From Phyllobacterium chamaecytisi (GTDB lineage: Bacteria; Pseudomonadota; Alphaproteobacteria; Rhizobiales; Rhizobiaceae): DNA of 64,000 nt. The DNA lies in contig NZ_JAIQWW010000011.1 of the NCBI RefSeq assembly GCF_020164455.1, positions 120,268 through 184,267 on the forward strand, read 5' to 3'. A program made the position numbers and the translations under genes. This document shows positions 1-8,878 of the stretch, one piece after another. Position 1 is the first letter of the stretch, and each line of letters opens with the position of its first letter. Under the pieces are notes generated by a model. That model had not been told where the DNA came from and did no database searches. It saw nothing but the letters and a program-made list of their open reading frames with translations.

Positions 1-388
1 CCGCACCGGCCCTGCCCATGACGAGGCCTTCGACCCAACTGCGGATGCTGAAGGATTGGTTCTGCCGGGCGGGCGCATTGGTTTCGGCTACAAGCACATC
101 GCCATTGGGCAGGACATGCAGCCAGCGCGGATGATCGAGGCCCTTGGCAAAGACGTTGATTTTCATCCCTGCAGCAACTGTTGGCGTTTTGCCTTCCGGC
201 CAAGGGGAAGCCTCGGCGATGTTGACCGTGGTGATAGGTTTGGGATTGGGCGGAGGCAAGGTCGGGTCGGGGCCGTATCCCTGTTCAACGGGAATTGTCG
301 CGGACTCCCGCGAATAGAAGTAGACGCCGGCCGCTGCGAGCAGTGCGAGCACCAGCAATGCCCCGATAATGAGAAGTGCGGTTTTCAT
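1..388 (-). CDS. PQQ-dependent sugar dehydrogenase / sorbosone dehydrogenase family, 5' part
   Basis: Only the N-terminal 129 residues are inside the window; the gene continues beyond base 1. The reading starts MKTALLIIGALLVLALLAA, an uncleaved or lipoprotein-like membrane anchor. It then has a proline-rich linker and the segment INVFAKGLDHPRWLHVLPNG with DVLVAETN, typical of the first beta-propeller blade of L-sorbosone/glucose dehydrogenase family proteins. These are periplasmic PQQ-linked sugar oxidases. The ATG at 388 is preceded by AAGGG at a suitable distance. Substrate cannot be deduced. It is divergent from the kdp region. Confidence 0.7.
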   Translation of the reverse strand, partial: MKTALLIIGALLVLALLAAAGVYFYSRESATIPVEQGYGPDPTLPPPNPKPITTVNIAEASPWPEGKTPTVAAGMKINVFAKGLDHPRWLHVLPNGDVLVAETNAPARQNQSFSIRSWVEGLVMGRAGA

Positions 389-607
389 GGCTGACCCTTG
401 AATGAAGACCCTGGAGTCGTGCAACGCACGAAAATAAACAAAGTTGCCACGAGCGATGCGGCAAACTTGCGCGATCAGAGTGTCGTGCTCTCACCACGCC
501 GTTTTTATATCTTTGCCCTTGCGGTCCAATCGAAAAAATATTCGTCCCCTTCTATCCTCACACCGTGGGTTTGTTTGTCCGAGCATCAAACCTCGCCAAC
601 AAGAAGG

Positions 608-820
608 ATGAATACGATGCTTCCGCGTTCAGGAATCTATTATGCAGCTCAGCATATGCACCATGCACAGCGGGTCACATTGCCCCCGCATAAAATCAAC
701 GACTCTGAAATCACCTCCGCGGGTTATCGGGAGGAACTGGGTGTTTTCCTGCGCCTTTGGTTGGTCATCCTTGCGGGCGTAGCCGTCATCCTGCTGAGCA
801 GCTGGCTGGTGACAAGCTGA
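608..820 (+). CDS. small single-span membrane protein, upstream of kdp (70 aa)
   Basis: This ORF has an ATG at 608 after AAGAAGG and encodes about 70 residues. The N-terminal half is polar and histidine-rich (AAQHMHHAQR). The C-terminus is one hydrophobic helix (LWLVILAGVAVILLSSWL). It resembles no family I recognise. Its stop overlaps the start of the next small ORF (TGATG), so the two look translationally coupled. A TTTTTATAT block about 100 bases upstream may be a promoter element. The position before the kdp genes suggests a link to ion transport, but this is inference. Confidence 0.5.
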   Translation: MNTMLPRSGIYYAAQHMHHAQRVTLPPHKINDSEITSAGYREELGVFLRLWLVILAGVAVILLSSWLVTS

Positions 821-987
821 TGCGCGAACTGTCACGAAACTCGGCTTCAGAGCGGTCTGAAGCCGAGGTTAAAAAACCGAACGGTCTGGCAGGAGATATC
901 AAATCCATCAGATCGCTCATTCCGCTTGCGCTGGGGACGCTTGTCTTTATGGCAGCTCTTGCCTCCTTGATGAAACTCGTGCCCTGA
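820..987 (+). CDS. small single-span membrane protein, coupled to the previous ORF (55 aa)
   Basis: The start ATG shares its A with the stop codon of the upstream small gene. The 55-residue product has a charged N-terminus (about residues 1-30) and one C-terminal hydrophobic segment (LIPLALGTLVFMAALASL). No family is recognised. Two tiny coupled membrane proteins with their helices at the C-terminus could form a pair or bind a larger transporter. The coupling is the main evidence that it is real. Confidence 0.5.
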   Translation: MRELSRNSASERSEAEVKKPNGLAGDIKSIRSLIPLALGTLVFMAALASLMKLVP

Positions 988-1038
988 TTGATCCAAAGGC
1001 CGCAGAAGCCATCCTTCCCGGCCTAATAGATTTTCAAA

Positions 1039-1060
1039 TCCTTATAGTTTTTTTATTTCT
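1039..1060 (+). promoter_or_regulatory. candidate KdpE binding site upstream of kdpF
   Basis: The stretch TTATAGTTTTTTTATTT (1042-1058) closely resembles the TTTATA-C-TTTTTTTA block bound by KdpE ahead of E. coli kdpFABC, as I recall it. It lies about 130 bases before the 26-aa ORF and 230 before kdpF, with no gene between. Since kdpDE is in the same locus, it is the natural site for induction at low potassium. Confidence 0.5.
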
Positions 1061-1189
1061 TCTCCCTGTGTCCCGTCTCGAACTTTTATGGTGTTTCGAG
1101 CCATATTCCGCCGCGATCAGCGAGCTTGGCAGTGTTGCCACTGCCCCATCTGATTGGACCATCTATGCAATCAATAAGGAGTTCTATCG

Positions 1190-1270
1190 ATGGACATTGT
1201 TGTTCTCGCGATAGGTATTTTGTTCTTCGTCCTCTCGCTGGCTTACACCAAAGCCTGCGATAATCTGTGA
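1190..1270 (+). CDS. 26-aa membrane peptide directly upstream of kdpF
   Basis: ATG at 1190 follows AAGGAG at about 1177. The product MDIVVLAIGILFFVLSLAYT... is one hydrophobic helix ending in a short polar tail (KACDNL). Short peptides of this shape are commonly found just before kdpF in proteobacteria; I know no published function. The stop is 16 bases before kdpF, so both should be on the same mRNA. A role as an accessory subunit of the Kdp complex is inference. Confidence 0.6.
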   Translation: MDIVVLAIGILFFVLSLAYTKACDNL

Positions 1271-1286
1271 CTGGAAGGAACGGCAA

Positions 1287-1376
1287 ATGACTATCGACTA
1301 TATTCTCGGCGGCGCTGTGACCTTGTTCCTCCTCGTCTACCTCACCTACGCCCTCGTTCGTCCGGAGCGCTTCTAA
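1287..1376 (+). CDS. kdpF: K+-transporting ATPase subunit KdpF
   Basis: The 29-residue product MTIDYILGGAVTLFLLVYLT... ending YALVRPERF matches KdpF: one membrane helix followed by a short basic tail containing the family's RPE(R/K)F end. KdpF is a lipid-like subunit that stabilises the KdpFABC potassium pump in the inner membrane. The start has GGAAGGAA upstream. It is followed by a 175-base spacer with a long imperfect hairpin before kdpA. Confidence 0.9.
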   Translation: MTIDYILGGAVTLFLLVYLTYALVRPERF

Positions 1377-1409
1377 GAACCCTTTGCCAATCCATCCCGA
1401 TGGACGTCT

Positions 1410-1482
1410 GCAGTGGTTTTCTGCGCTTCCGGTGCTCATGGACGAGAAAGTCCACTGCGCTCCGGTTCTCGAAAACCGCAGC
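1410..1482 (+). other. long imperfect hairpin between kdpF and kdpA
   Basis: GTGGTTTTC (1413-1421) pairs with GAAAACCGC (1471-1479). CCGG pairs with CCGG further in, and TGGAC (1439-1443) with GTCCA (1450-1454) closes a GAGAAA loop. There is no T tract, so it is not a standard terminator. It may be an mRNA processing, stabilising or regulatory structure ahead of kdpA. Confidence 0.5.
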
Positions 1483-1551
1483 AGCTGTCGCATCGGGCTG
1501 AATTCTCAAAAGGGTTCTACAGCACTCGGCTAAGGCTCGGAAAGCTACACC

Positions 1552-3255
1552 ATGACTCTCAACGGTTGGATACAGATCCTCGTCTTCTGCGGGATCATCA
1601 TTTTGCTCGTGAAACCGCTCGGCGGTTACATGACGCGCGTCTTCAACGGCGATCGCACATTCCTTTCGCCCATCTTCGTTCCTGTGGAGCGAGGCCTCTA
1701 TCGCATAGCCGGCACCAGCGAACGGGAAGAACAGCATTGGACCACCTACACGGCGGCGCTGCTGTTCTTCAGCTTGGCCGGCTTTGTGGTTCTCTATTTC
1801 TTGCAGCGGTTCCAGGGCGTCCTTCCCTATAATCCCGCCGGAATGGGCGCAACCGAACCAAACCTTGCATTCAATACGGCTGTCAGCTTCGTGACCAACA
1901 CCAACTGGCAAAATTATGGCGGCGAGAGCACGATGTCTTATCTCGTGCAGATGGCCGGTTTCACGGTGCAGAACTTTGTTTCGGCAGCGACCGGTATCGC
2001 CATTGCGATCGCGCTCATTCGCGGTTTTGCACGAGCGTCCGGCAAGTCCATCGGTAACTTCTGGGTCGATCTGACCCGGTGCACGCTCTATATCCTGCTG
2101 CCGATCTGCATCGTCCTGACAGTCGTTTACGTCTATCTCGGCGTTCCGCAAACGCTCGGAACCTATGTGGATGCTACGACGCTGGAAGGCGCCAAGCAGA
2201 CGATCGCTGTCGGTCCGGTTGCTTCGCAGCTCGCGATCAAGATGCTCGGCACCAATGGGGGCGGCTTCTTCAACGTCAATTCCGCGCATCCGTTCGAAAA
2301 TCCCGATGCCATCTCGAATCTCATCCAGATGGTTACGATCTTTGCAATCGGTGCGGCATTGACCAATGTGTTCGGTCGCATGGTCGGCAATCAGCGTCAA
2401 GGGTGGGCGATCTTCGCTGCCATGGGCGTCCTGTTCCTGGCGGGTGTGATCGTCTGTTACTGGGGTGAGGCTGCCGGCAATCCACTGGTCCATGCTCTTG
2501 GGCTCGACGGCGGTAACATGGAGGGCAAGGAAACACGCTTCGGCATAACCTTATCCGCGCTCTTCGCTGTGATCACCACTGCTGCATCCTGCGGTGCAGT
2601 CAATGCAATGCATGACAGCTTCATGGCGATCAGCGGCATGATCCCCCTCATTAACATGATGCTGGGTGAAGTGATCATCGGCGGCGTTGGTGCCGGTCTC
2701 TATGGCATCCTGCTCTACGTCATCATCGCAGTCTTCGTGGCTGGTCTGATGGTCGGTCGCACGCCAGAATATCTTGGCAAGAAGATCGAGGCCAAGGAAG
2801 TCAAGATGGCCATGCTGGCTGTTCTGGTTCTGCCTTTGGCAATGCTCGGCTTTACGGCGATAGCCACAGTGCTGCCGTCCGCGGTCGCTTCTATAGCGAA
2901 CGCCGGTCCGCATGGCTTCTCGGAGATCCTGTACGCCTATACTTCTGCAGCGGCGAACAATGGTTCGGCCTTCGGTGGTCTGTCGGGCAATACGGCCTGG
3001 TACAACATTACGCTCGGTATCGGGATGTGGATGGGCAGGTTCTTTGTCATCATTCCAGCCCTGGCGATTGCCGGTTCGCTGGTTGCCAAGAAAACCGTTC
3101 CGGAATCCGCGGGCACCTTTCCGACCCACGGCGGCCTGTTCGTTGGTCTGCTCGTCGGTGTCATCCTGATCGTCGGCGGTCTCACCTTCTTCCCGGCGCT
3201 GGCCGTCGGTCCGATCGTCGAGCACCTCGCCATCGGCCTCGGGCAGACATTCTGA
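1552..3255 (+). CDS. kdpA: K+-transporting ATPase subunit KdpA
   Basis: This 567-residue polytopic protein is the potassium-binding channel-like subunit of the KdpFABC pump (about 557 in E. coli). The four selectivity-filter repeats are recognisable: [44 protein letters not shown] and [11 protein letters not shown]. The protein is hydrophobic throughout. The start [10 protein letters not shown] has GGAAA upstream. Its stop codon overlaps the ATG of a small membrane ORF placed before kdpB. Expression is expected under potassium limitation through KdpDE. Confidence 0.97.
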   Translation: MTLNGWIQILVFCGIIILLVKPLGGYMTRVFNGDRTFLSPIFVPVERGLYRIAGTSEREEQHWTTYTAALLFFSLAGFVVLYFLQRFQGVLPYNPAGMGATEPNLAFNTAVSFVTNTNWQNYGGESTMSYLVQMAGFTVQNFVSAATGIAIAIALIRGFARASGKSIGNFWVDLTRCTLYILLPICIVLTVVYVYLGVPQTLGTYVDATTLEGAKQTIAVGPVASQLAIKMLGTNGGGFFNVNSAHPFENPDAISNLIQMVTIFAIGAALTNVFGRMVGNQRQGWAIFAAMGVLFLAGVIVCYWGEAAGNPLVHALGLDGGNMEGKETRFGITLSALFAVITTAASCGAVNAMHDSFMAISGMIPLINMMLGEVIIGGVGAGLYGILLYVIIAVFVAGLMVGRTPEYLGKKIEAKEVKMAMLAVLVLPLAMLGFTAIATVLPSAVASIANAGPHGFSEILYAYTSAAANNGSAFGGLSGNTAWYNITLGIGMWMGRFFVIIPALAIAGSLVAKKTVPESAGTFPTHGGLFVGLLVGVILIVGGLTFFPALAVGPIVEHLAIGLGQTF

Positions 3256-3440
3256 TGGGTCCCGTCATGCGTCACAGTTACCTGCAATTCAATCTCAAGC
3301 CCCGCGCCGGAAATTTGGCGCGGGGAGCAGAAAAGCGTGTGCGCGCTTCCGACATCATTCTCGGCATGACGCTGATAATGTTGTTCGTCTGGCTCGCCGC
3401 ATACGGGTTTATTCACATTCACAACTGGAGTCTCAAATGA
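3255..3440 (+). CDS. small membrane protein embedded between kdpA and kdpB (61 aa)
   Basis: The ORF starts inside the kdpA stop (TGATG) and ends overlapping the kdpB start (ATGA), so it is coupled on both sides. The product has a basic N-terminal 30 residues and one hydrophobic helix ([19 protein letters not shown]) with a short tail. The DNA of its first half carries a perfect 9-bp hairpin. E. coli has no gene here. It could be an extra Kdp subunit or a coupling leader for kdpB; no family is recognised. Confidence 0.6.
   Translation: MGPVMRHSYLQFNLKPRAGNLARGAEKRVRASDIILGMTLIMLFVWLAAYGFIHIHNWSLK
3300..3325 (+). other. stem-loop inside the kdpA-kdpB coupling ORF
   Basis: CCCCGCGCC (3300-3308) and GGCGCGGGG (3317-3325) form a perfect 9-bp GC stem with an 8-base loop. 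No T tract follows. It lies in an open frame overlapping both neighbours and could slow ribosomes, set subunit ratio or mark an RNase site. Confidence 0.55.
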
Positions 3441-5530
3441 GCCAGTCCAAATCAGCGAGTCTTATAGACTCATCCATCTTGATACCTGCTATCGGGGGCG
3501 CTTTCAAAAAGCTCAACCCGCGTAGCCTCATCCGAAACCCTGTGATGTTCGTCGTCGCCGTGGTTTCAGCCCTGACGACCGTGCTTTTCCTCAAGGACAT
3601 TGCTACTGGCGGACAAAGCCTCGGTTTCTCCTTCCAGATCATCATCTGGTTGTGGTTCACCGTGCTCTTTGCCAACTTCGCCGAAGCCGTGGCCGAGGGA
3701 CGCGGCAAGGCGCAGGCAGATTCGTTGCGCAAGGCCCGGACTGAAACCCAGGCGAAACTTCTTTCCGGCGATGACCGCACCAATTTCAAAATGGTACCCG
3801 GTGCAAGCCTGAAGGTTGGTGACATCGTTCTTGTCGATGCCGGTGACATCATCCCGTCGGACGGCGAGGTTGTCGAAGGTATCGCTTCGGTCAACGAATC
3901 GGCAATCACTGGCGAGTCCGCTCCTGTCATTCGGGAGTCCGGCGGTGACCGTTCTGCGGTGACCGGCGGAACGCAGGTTCTGTCCGACTGGCTGCGCGTT
4001 CGGATCACCGCGGCCGCCGGTTCGACCTTCATTGACCGGATGATTGCGCTCGTAGAAGGTGCCGAGCGCCAGAAGACGCCAAATGAAATCGCGCTCAACA
4101 TCCTCCTCGCAGGCATGACGCTGATCTTCGTTCTTGCCACGGCGACAATTCCGAGTTTTGCCTCCTATGCGGGCGGCGCAATCCCGGTCGTCGTGCTTGT
4201 TGCCCTGTTCGTGACGCTGATCCCCACGACAATCGGCGCATTGCTGTCGGCGATCGGTATCGCGGGCATGGACCGGCTCATCCAGTTCAATGTGCTGGCA
4301 ATGTCCGGGCGTGCCGTCGAAGCTGCGGGCGACGTCGATACGCTGCTCCTCGACAAGACCGGCACGATCACCTTCGGTAACCGTCAGGCTACCGAGTTCC
4401 TCCCGGTCAAGGGTGTATCGGAACAGGAACTTGCCGATGCCGCACAGCTTGCTTCGCTGGCGGATGAAACCCCGGAAGGCCGCTCGATCGTTGTTCTCGC
4501 CAAGGAAAAATACGGCATACGGGCCCGGGACATGCAGACGCTGCACGCGACGTTTGTGCCCTTCACCGCACAGAGCCGCATGAGCGGTGTCGATATCGAT
4601 GGTTCATCGATCCGCAAGGGTGCTGTCGACGCTGTTCTCGCCTATGCCAATCAGGTGTCGCTTGCGGCGCCTGGAGCTGGTGGAACGGCTGTTGCGACAC
4701 GCGCCACGGCAGAAACCATTCGCGATCTGCAGGCTATCGCAGACCAGATCGCCAAGGGTGGCGGCACACCGCTTGCAGTCGTCCGCGATGGCAAGCTGCT
4801 CGGCATCATATACCTGAAGGATATCGTCAAGGGTGGCATTCGCGAACGTTTCGCCGAGTTGCGCCGCATGGGCATCCGCACCGTGATGATCACCGGCGAC
4901 AACCCGCTCACCGCCGCCGCCATTGCAGCGGAAGCCGGCGTCGACGATTTTCTCGCGCAGGCGACGCCGGAAAACAAGCTCACGCTGATCCGCGAAGAGC
5001 AGTCGAAGGGCAAGCTTGTCGCCATGTGCGGCGATGGTACCAACGATGCTCCGGCACTTGCCCAGGCAGATGTGGGCGTTGCCATGAACACCGGTACTGT
5101 CGCAGCCCGCGAAGCTGGCAACATGGTCGATCTGGACAGCGATCCTACCAAGCTGATCGAGATCGTCGGTATCGGCAAGCAGTTGCTGATGACCCGCGGT
5201 GCGTTGACGACCTTCTCGATCGCCAATGATATCGCCAAATACTTTGCCATTATCCCGGCAATGTTCCTGGCGTTCTACCCGCAGCTCGGCGCTCTCAACA
5301 TCATGGGGCTGCAGACACCCCAGAGCGCCATCCTGTCGGCGATCATCTTCAACGCGCTCATCATCGTGGCGCTCATCCCGTTGTCGCTGAAAGGCGTCAA
5401 ATACCGGGCTATCGGTGCTGGCGCGCTGCTGAGGCGCAACCTTCTGATTTATGGCCTCGGCGGTGTCATTGTCCCCTTCGTCGGCATCAAAGCTATCGAC
5501 GTGGTCATCACAAGCCTCGGCTTGGCGTAA
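3437..5530 (+). CDS. kdpB: K+-transporting ATPase ATP-binding subunit KdpB
   Basis: This 697-residue P-type ATPase energises the Kdp pump. Visible motifs are ITGESAPV (actuator loop), LLLDKTGTI with the phosphorylated aspartate at about residue 306, MITGDNPLT, and [10 protein letters not shown] in the hinge. Hydrophobic segments flank them as in E. coli KdpB (682 aa). The ATG overlaps the end of the small upstream ORF by four bases. kdpC follows after 12 bases. Confidence 0.97.
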   Translation: MSQSKSASLIDSSILIPAIGGAFKKLNPRSLIRNPVMFVVAVVSALTTVLFLKDIATGGQSLGFSFQIIIWLWFTVLFANFAEAVAEGRGKAQADSLRKARTETQAKLLSGDDRTNFKMVPGASLKVGDIVLVDAGDIIPSDGEVVEGIASVNESAITGESAPVIRESGGDRSAVTGGTQVLSDWLRVRITAAAGSTFIDRMIALVEGAERQKTPNEIALNILLAGMTLIFVLATATIPSFASYAGGAIPVVVLVALFVTLIPTTIGALLSAIGIAGMDRLIQFNVLAMSGRAVEAAGDVDTLLLDKTGTITFGNRQATEFLPVKGVSEQELADAAQLASLADETPEGRSIVVLAKEKYGIRARDMQTLHATFVPFTAQSRMSGVDIDGSSIRKGAVDAVLAYANQVSLAAPGAGGTAVATRATAETIRDLQAIADQIAKGGGTPLAVVRDGKLLGIIYLKDIVKGGIRERFAELRRMGIRTVMITGDNPLTAAAIAAEAGVDDFLAQATPENKLTLIREEQSKGKLVAMCGDGTNDAPALAQADVGVAMNTGTVAAREAGNMVDLDSDPTKLIEIVGIGKQLLMTRGALTTFSIANDIAKYFAIIPAMFLAFYPQLGALNIMGLQTPQSAILSAIIFNALIIVALIPLSLKGVKYRAIGAGALLRRNLLIYGLGGVIVPFVGIKAIDVVITSLGLA

Positions 5531-5542
5531 AGGATTATTTCA

Positions 5543-6112
5543 ATGTTAAAACAACTCAAACCCGCGATTATCATGATCATTGCCTTCACGGTCATAACCG
5601 GCCTTATCTATCCTTTGGGCATGACCGGCATCGCTCAGGTCCTGTTCCCGCGGCAGGCCAATGGCAGCCTCATCGAGAAGAACGGTACCGTCATCGGTTC
5701 CGAACTGATCGGTCAGGCCTTCGCCGCCGACAAGTACTTCCATGGCAGGCCATCTGCTGCGGGTGACGGGTACAATGCCGCTGCGTCCAGTGGGTCCAAT
5801 CTTGGACCGACAAATCCGAAATTGATCGACCGTATCAAGACGGATCTGGCCGCCTTACAGGCAACCAACCCGAATACTCCGGTGCCGATGGATCTCGTTA
5901 CCACCTCAGGTAGTGGTCTGGATCCGCACGTCTCGCCGGAAGGGGCCTATTTCCAGGTGCCGCGTGTCGCCAAGGCGCGTGGTATCGATGAAACCCGCGT
6001 CCGCCAGCTGGTTGATCAGAACGTCCAGGGCCGCGAGCTCGGTTTCATGGGTGAACCGGTGGTGAATGTGCTGGCGCTGAACCAGGCACTTGATGGCCTG
6101 ACGGCACAGTAG
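5543..6112 (+). CDS. kdpC: K+-transporting ATPase subunit KdpC
   Basis: The 189-residue product fits KdpC in length. It has one N-terminal membrane helix (about residues 8-30, [20 protein letters not shown]), then a periplasmic domain with the family motifs [33 protein letters not shown] and [10 protein letters not shown]. KdpC helps assemble the pump and may act as a catalytic chaperone for ATP binding. An AAAGGA lies before the ATG. A hairpin with a short T run separates it from kdpD. Confidence 0.96.
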   Translation: MLKQLKPAIIMIIAFTVITGLIYPLGMTGIAQVLFPRQANGSLIEKNGTVIGSELIGQAFAADKYFHGRPSAAGDGYNAAASSGSNLGPTNPKLIDRIKTDLAALQATNPNTPVPMDLVTTSGSGLDPHVSPEGAYFQVPRVAKARGIDETRVRQLVDQNVQGRELGFMGEPVVNVLALNQALDGLTAQ

Positions 6113-6122
6113 TTGAATGGGA

Positions 6123-6156
6123 GCCGGGGATCTGCAGCCGCAAACCCCCGGCTTTT
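6123..6156 (+). terminator. hairpin with T run between kdpC and kdpD
   Basis: GCCGGGG (6123-6129) pairs with CCCCGGC (6146-6152) across a 16-base loop, followed directly by TTTT. It could be an attenuator lowering kdpDE transcription relative to the pump genes. It also argues that kdpD starts at the ATG at 6173 and not upstream. Confidence 0.5.
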
Positions 6157-6172
6157 GTATGAAAGGCCCACA

Positions 6173-8878
6173 ATGCCCACTGACAGCCGCGACACCGACA
6201 GGCGGCCATCGCCTGATGCACTCCTCGAAAATGCGGAGCGCGAGACGCGCGGACGGTTGAAGATTTTTCTCGGGGCAGCACCCGGTGTGGGCAAAACCTA
6301 TGAAATGCTGATGGCTGGCCGAGCGGCACTTGCGGATGGCAAGGATGTGGTGATCGGTGTTGTCGAGACGCATGGTCGCAAGGAAACACAGGCGCTGGTC
6401 AACGGTTTCGAAGTGATCGGGCGCACGCAGATCAACTACAAGGATCATCATCTTCAGGAGATGGACCTCGATGCAATCCTCGCACGCCGGCCAAGCCTCG
6501 TTCTGGTTGATGAACTCGCACATACAAACGCTCCAGGCACGCGACATCCGAAGCGGTACATGGATGTGCAGGAGATCCTGGCACACGACATCGATGTCTA
6601 TTCGACAATGAACATCCAGCATGTCGAAAGCCTGAATGATGTCGTGGCGCAGATCACCAAGGTGCGGGTGCGCGAAACAGTGCCGGATTCGGTCATCGAC
6701 CAGGCCGATGAGGTCGAGATCATCGATCTGACGCCCGCTGATCTGATCAAGCGTCTGCAGGAGGGCAAGGTCTACGTTCCTGCCAACGCCAAGCGCGCCA
6801 TGGAAAACTATTTTTCGCCGGGCAATCTGACTGCCCTGCGCGAGCTTGCGCTGCGGCGTACCGCGCAACGTGTCGATGATCAGCTGCTCACCCATATGCA
6901 AGCGAATGCGATATCCGGGCCCTGGGCGGCCGGTGACCGGGTTCTCGTCTGTATAGATGAGCATCCGGGCGGTGCTTCACTTGTCAGATATGCCCGCCGT
7001 CTTGCGGATCGGCTACGGGCGCCGTGGGCAGCTGTTAACGTGGAAACACAGCGCTCGACGCGTTTTTCAGAAGCGGATCGTAATCGGATCGCATCTACCC
7101 TGCGCCTTGCGGGTCAGCTGGGCGGTGATGCGATCACGCTCCCGGGCCGTGCTGCGGCCGAGGAAATCGCTCGTCACGCACGGGAAAACAATGTTACACA
7201 CATTGTCATCGGCAAGCCGCACAAGGCGCAATGGCGCGAACTCTTTGAAGGGTCGGTATCTCATGATCTGATCCGCCGGGCTGGCAATATCAGCGTGCAT
7301 GTCATCTCGGGAAGCGAAGAGGGTGCGGGTCCCACGGTGCGGACCGCAGAGCAGGCGCCAATGGCGAGCATCCGGATCAGAGCCTATCTCTTGAGCACCG
7401 CCTATGTGATCGGTGCACTCGCATTCGGCCTTTTGCTCTCGAGCGTGGTTGACGTGCGCAACATTGCGCTCGTCTTTCTCATGGCAGTGCTTGCTTCGGC
7501 CGTTTCGGTGGGACTCTGGCCGGCTTTGTTCGCATCCGTCCTCAGCGCTCTGATGCTCAATTTCTTTTTTCTCCAACCGCTTTACACGCTCGATATTAGC
7601 GATCCTGAAAGCGCCATCGCACTAGCCTTCTTCTTTGGTGTCGCAGTCATTGCCAGCAATCTGACCGCACGGGTCCAGCGTCAGGCCTCGGCGGCACGTC
7701 AACGCGCTCGAACGACCGAAGATCTCTATCTGTTCAGCAAGAAGCTCGCTGGGACCGGCACGCTCGACGATGTATTGTGGGCCACGGCGTTCCAGATCGC
7801 ATCCATGTTGAAAGTTCGTGTGGTTCTGCTCTTGCCAGATCATGGGACCATCGAAGTGAAGGCCGGCTATCCGCCTGACGATACGCTGGACGATGCGGAC
7901 ATCGCGGCGGCGCGCTGGGCCTGGGAGAACAACCGTGCAGCAGGGCGGGGGGCCGACACGCTACCGGGTGCGAAGCGGCTCTATCTGCCGTTGCGGACAG
8001 GACGCATGGCGGTCGGCGTCATCGGACTGGATAACGACAAACAGGGGCCGCTGCTCACACCGGAGCAGCAACGCCTGCTCGATGCACTGGCTGATCAGGC
8101 GGCTGTCGCCATAGAGCGCACACAGCTTGTGGCCGACGTCGACCGAGCCAAGCTCGCAGCGGAGGCCGACCGCCTTCGCTCGGCGCTGCTGACGTCGATC
8201 TCGCACGATCTGAAGACTCCGCTTGCGGCCATCATGGGCGCAGCAGGTACCCTGAAGGAGTTTGCACCAGCCCTGCCGATTGAGGCGCGGGTGGAACTAC
8301 TCGGGACTGTCATCGACGAGTCCGAGCGGCTCAACCGGTTCATTGCCAATCTGCTAGACATGACCAGGATAGAATCTGGGGCAATGGAGCCGAATTTCGC
8401 GTTCCACTACGTTGGCGACATTGTCGGCACCGCGCTGAGCCGGGCTAGAAAGATCATTGGGCAGCACAAGACGGAGGTCAATATTCCGCCCGACCTGCCG
8501 ATGCTGAGGGTCGATCCGGTGCTGTTCGAGCAGGTATTGTTCAACCTTCTCGACAATGCTTCCAAATATGCACCGGAAGGTTCCTCGCTGCGAATTCAGG
8601 CCTGGACCGATGATGGCTGGGTAATCCTGCAGGTCATCGACGAAGGGCCGGGCATCCCCGCCGACGATCTGGAGCGGGTTTTCAATACATTCTATCGCGT
8701 ACGCAAGGGCGATCAGGTCACAGCCGGCACGGGGCTTGGCCTGTCGATATCACGCGGCTTCATAGAAGCCATGGGCGGCACCATTAAAGCGGAAAGGCGT
8801 ATCGACCGGTCGGGTACGATCTTCACGATCAGGCTGCCTGTTCCAAAGGAGACGCCAAACCTGGAAGAACTCATATGA
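6173..8878 (+). CDS. kdpD: osmosensitive K+ channel histidine kinase KdpD
   Basis: This 901-residue sensor kinase (E. coli 894) controls kdp expression. In order: an N-terminal KdpD domain with GAAPGVGKT (Walker A-like), a USP-like domain, four membrane helices (about 404-500), a GAF domain, a HisKA domain with SISHDLKTPL (His about 678), and an ATPase domain with NLLDNASKYAP, DEGPGIP and GTGLGLSI. The ATG at 6173 follows AAAGG. An in-frame ATG lies 60 bases upstream, but its extension would run through the hairpin and looks non-coding. The stop overlaps kdpE. Confidence 0.95.
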   Translation: MPTDSRDTDRRPSPDALLENAERETRGRLKIFLGAAPGVGKTYEMLMAGRAALADGKDVVIGVVETHGRKETQALVNGFEVIGRTQINYKDHHLQEMDLDAILARRPSLVLVDELAHTNAPGTRHPKRYMDVQEILAHDIDVYSTMNIQHVESLNDVVAQITKVRVRETVPDSVIDQADEVEIIDLTPADLIKRLQEGKVYVPANAKRAMENYFSPGNLTALRELALRRTAQRVDDQLLTHMQANAISGPWAAGDRVLVCIDEHPGGASLVRYARRLADRLRAPWAAVNVETQRSTRFSEADRNRIASTLRLAGQLGGDAITLPGRAAAEEIARHARENNVTHIVIGKPHKAQWRELFEGSVSHDLIRRAGNISVHVISGSEEGAGPTVRTAEQAPMASIRIRAYLLSTAYVIGALAFGLLLSSVVDVRNIALVFLMAVLASAVSVGLWPALFASVLSALMLNFFFLQPLYTLDISDPESAIALAFFFGVAVIASNLTARVQRQASAARQRARTTEDLYLFSKKLAGTGTLDDVLWATAFQIASMLKVRVVLLLPDHGTIEVKAGYPPDDTLDDADIAAARWAWENNRAAGRGADTLPGAKRLYLPLRTGRMAVGVIGLDNDKQGPLLTPEQQRLLDALADQAAVAIERTQLVADVDRAKLAAEADRLRSALLTSISHDLKTPLAAIMGAAGTLKEFAPALPIEARVELLGTVIDESERLNRFIANLLDMTRIESGAMEPNFAFHYVGDIVGTALSRARKIIGQHKTEVNIPPDLPMLRVDPVLFEQVLFNLLDNASKYAPEGSSLRIQAWTDDGWVILQVIDEGPGIPADDLERVFNTFYRVRKGDQVTAGTGLGLSISRGFIEAMGGTIKAERRIDRSGTIFTIRLPVPKETPNLEELI

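Noticed and set aside
56..394. Plus-strand open frame of 112 codons at the window start
   Set aside because: It is antisense to the sorbosone-dehydrogenase-like gene, whose membrane anchor and family motifs are clear on the minus strand.
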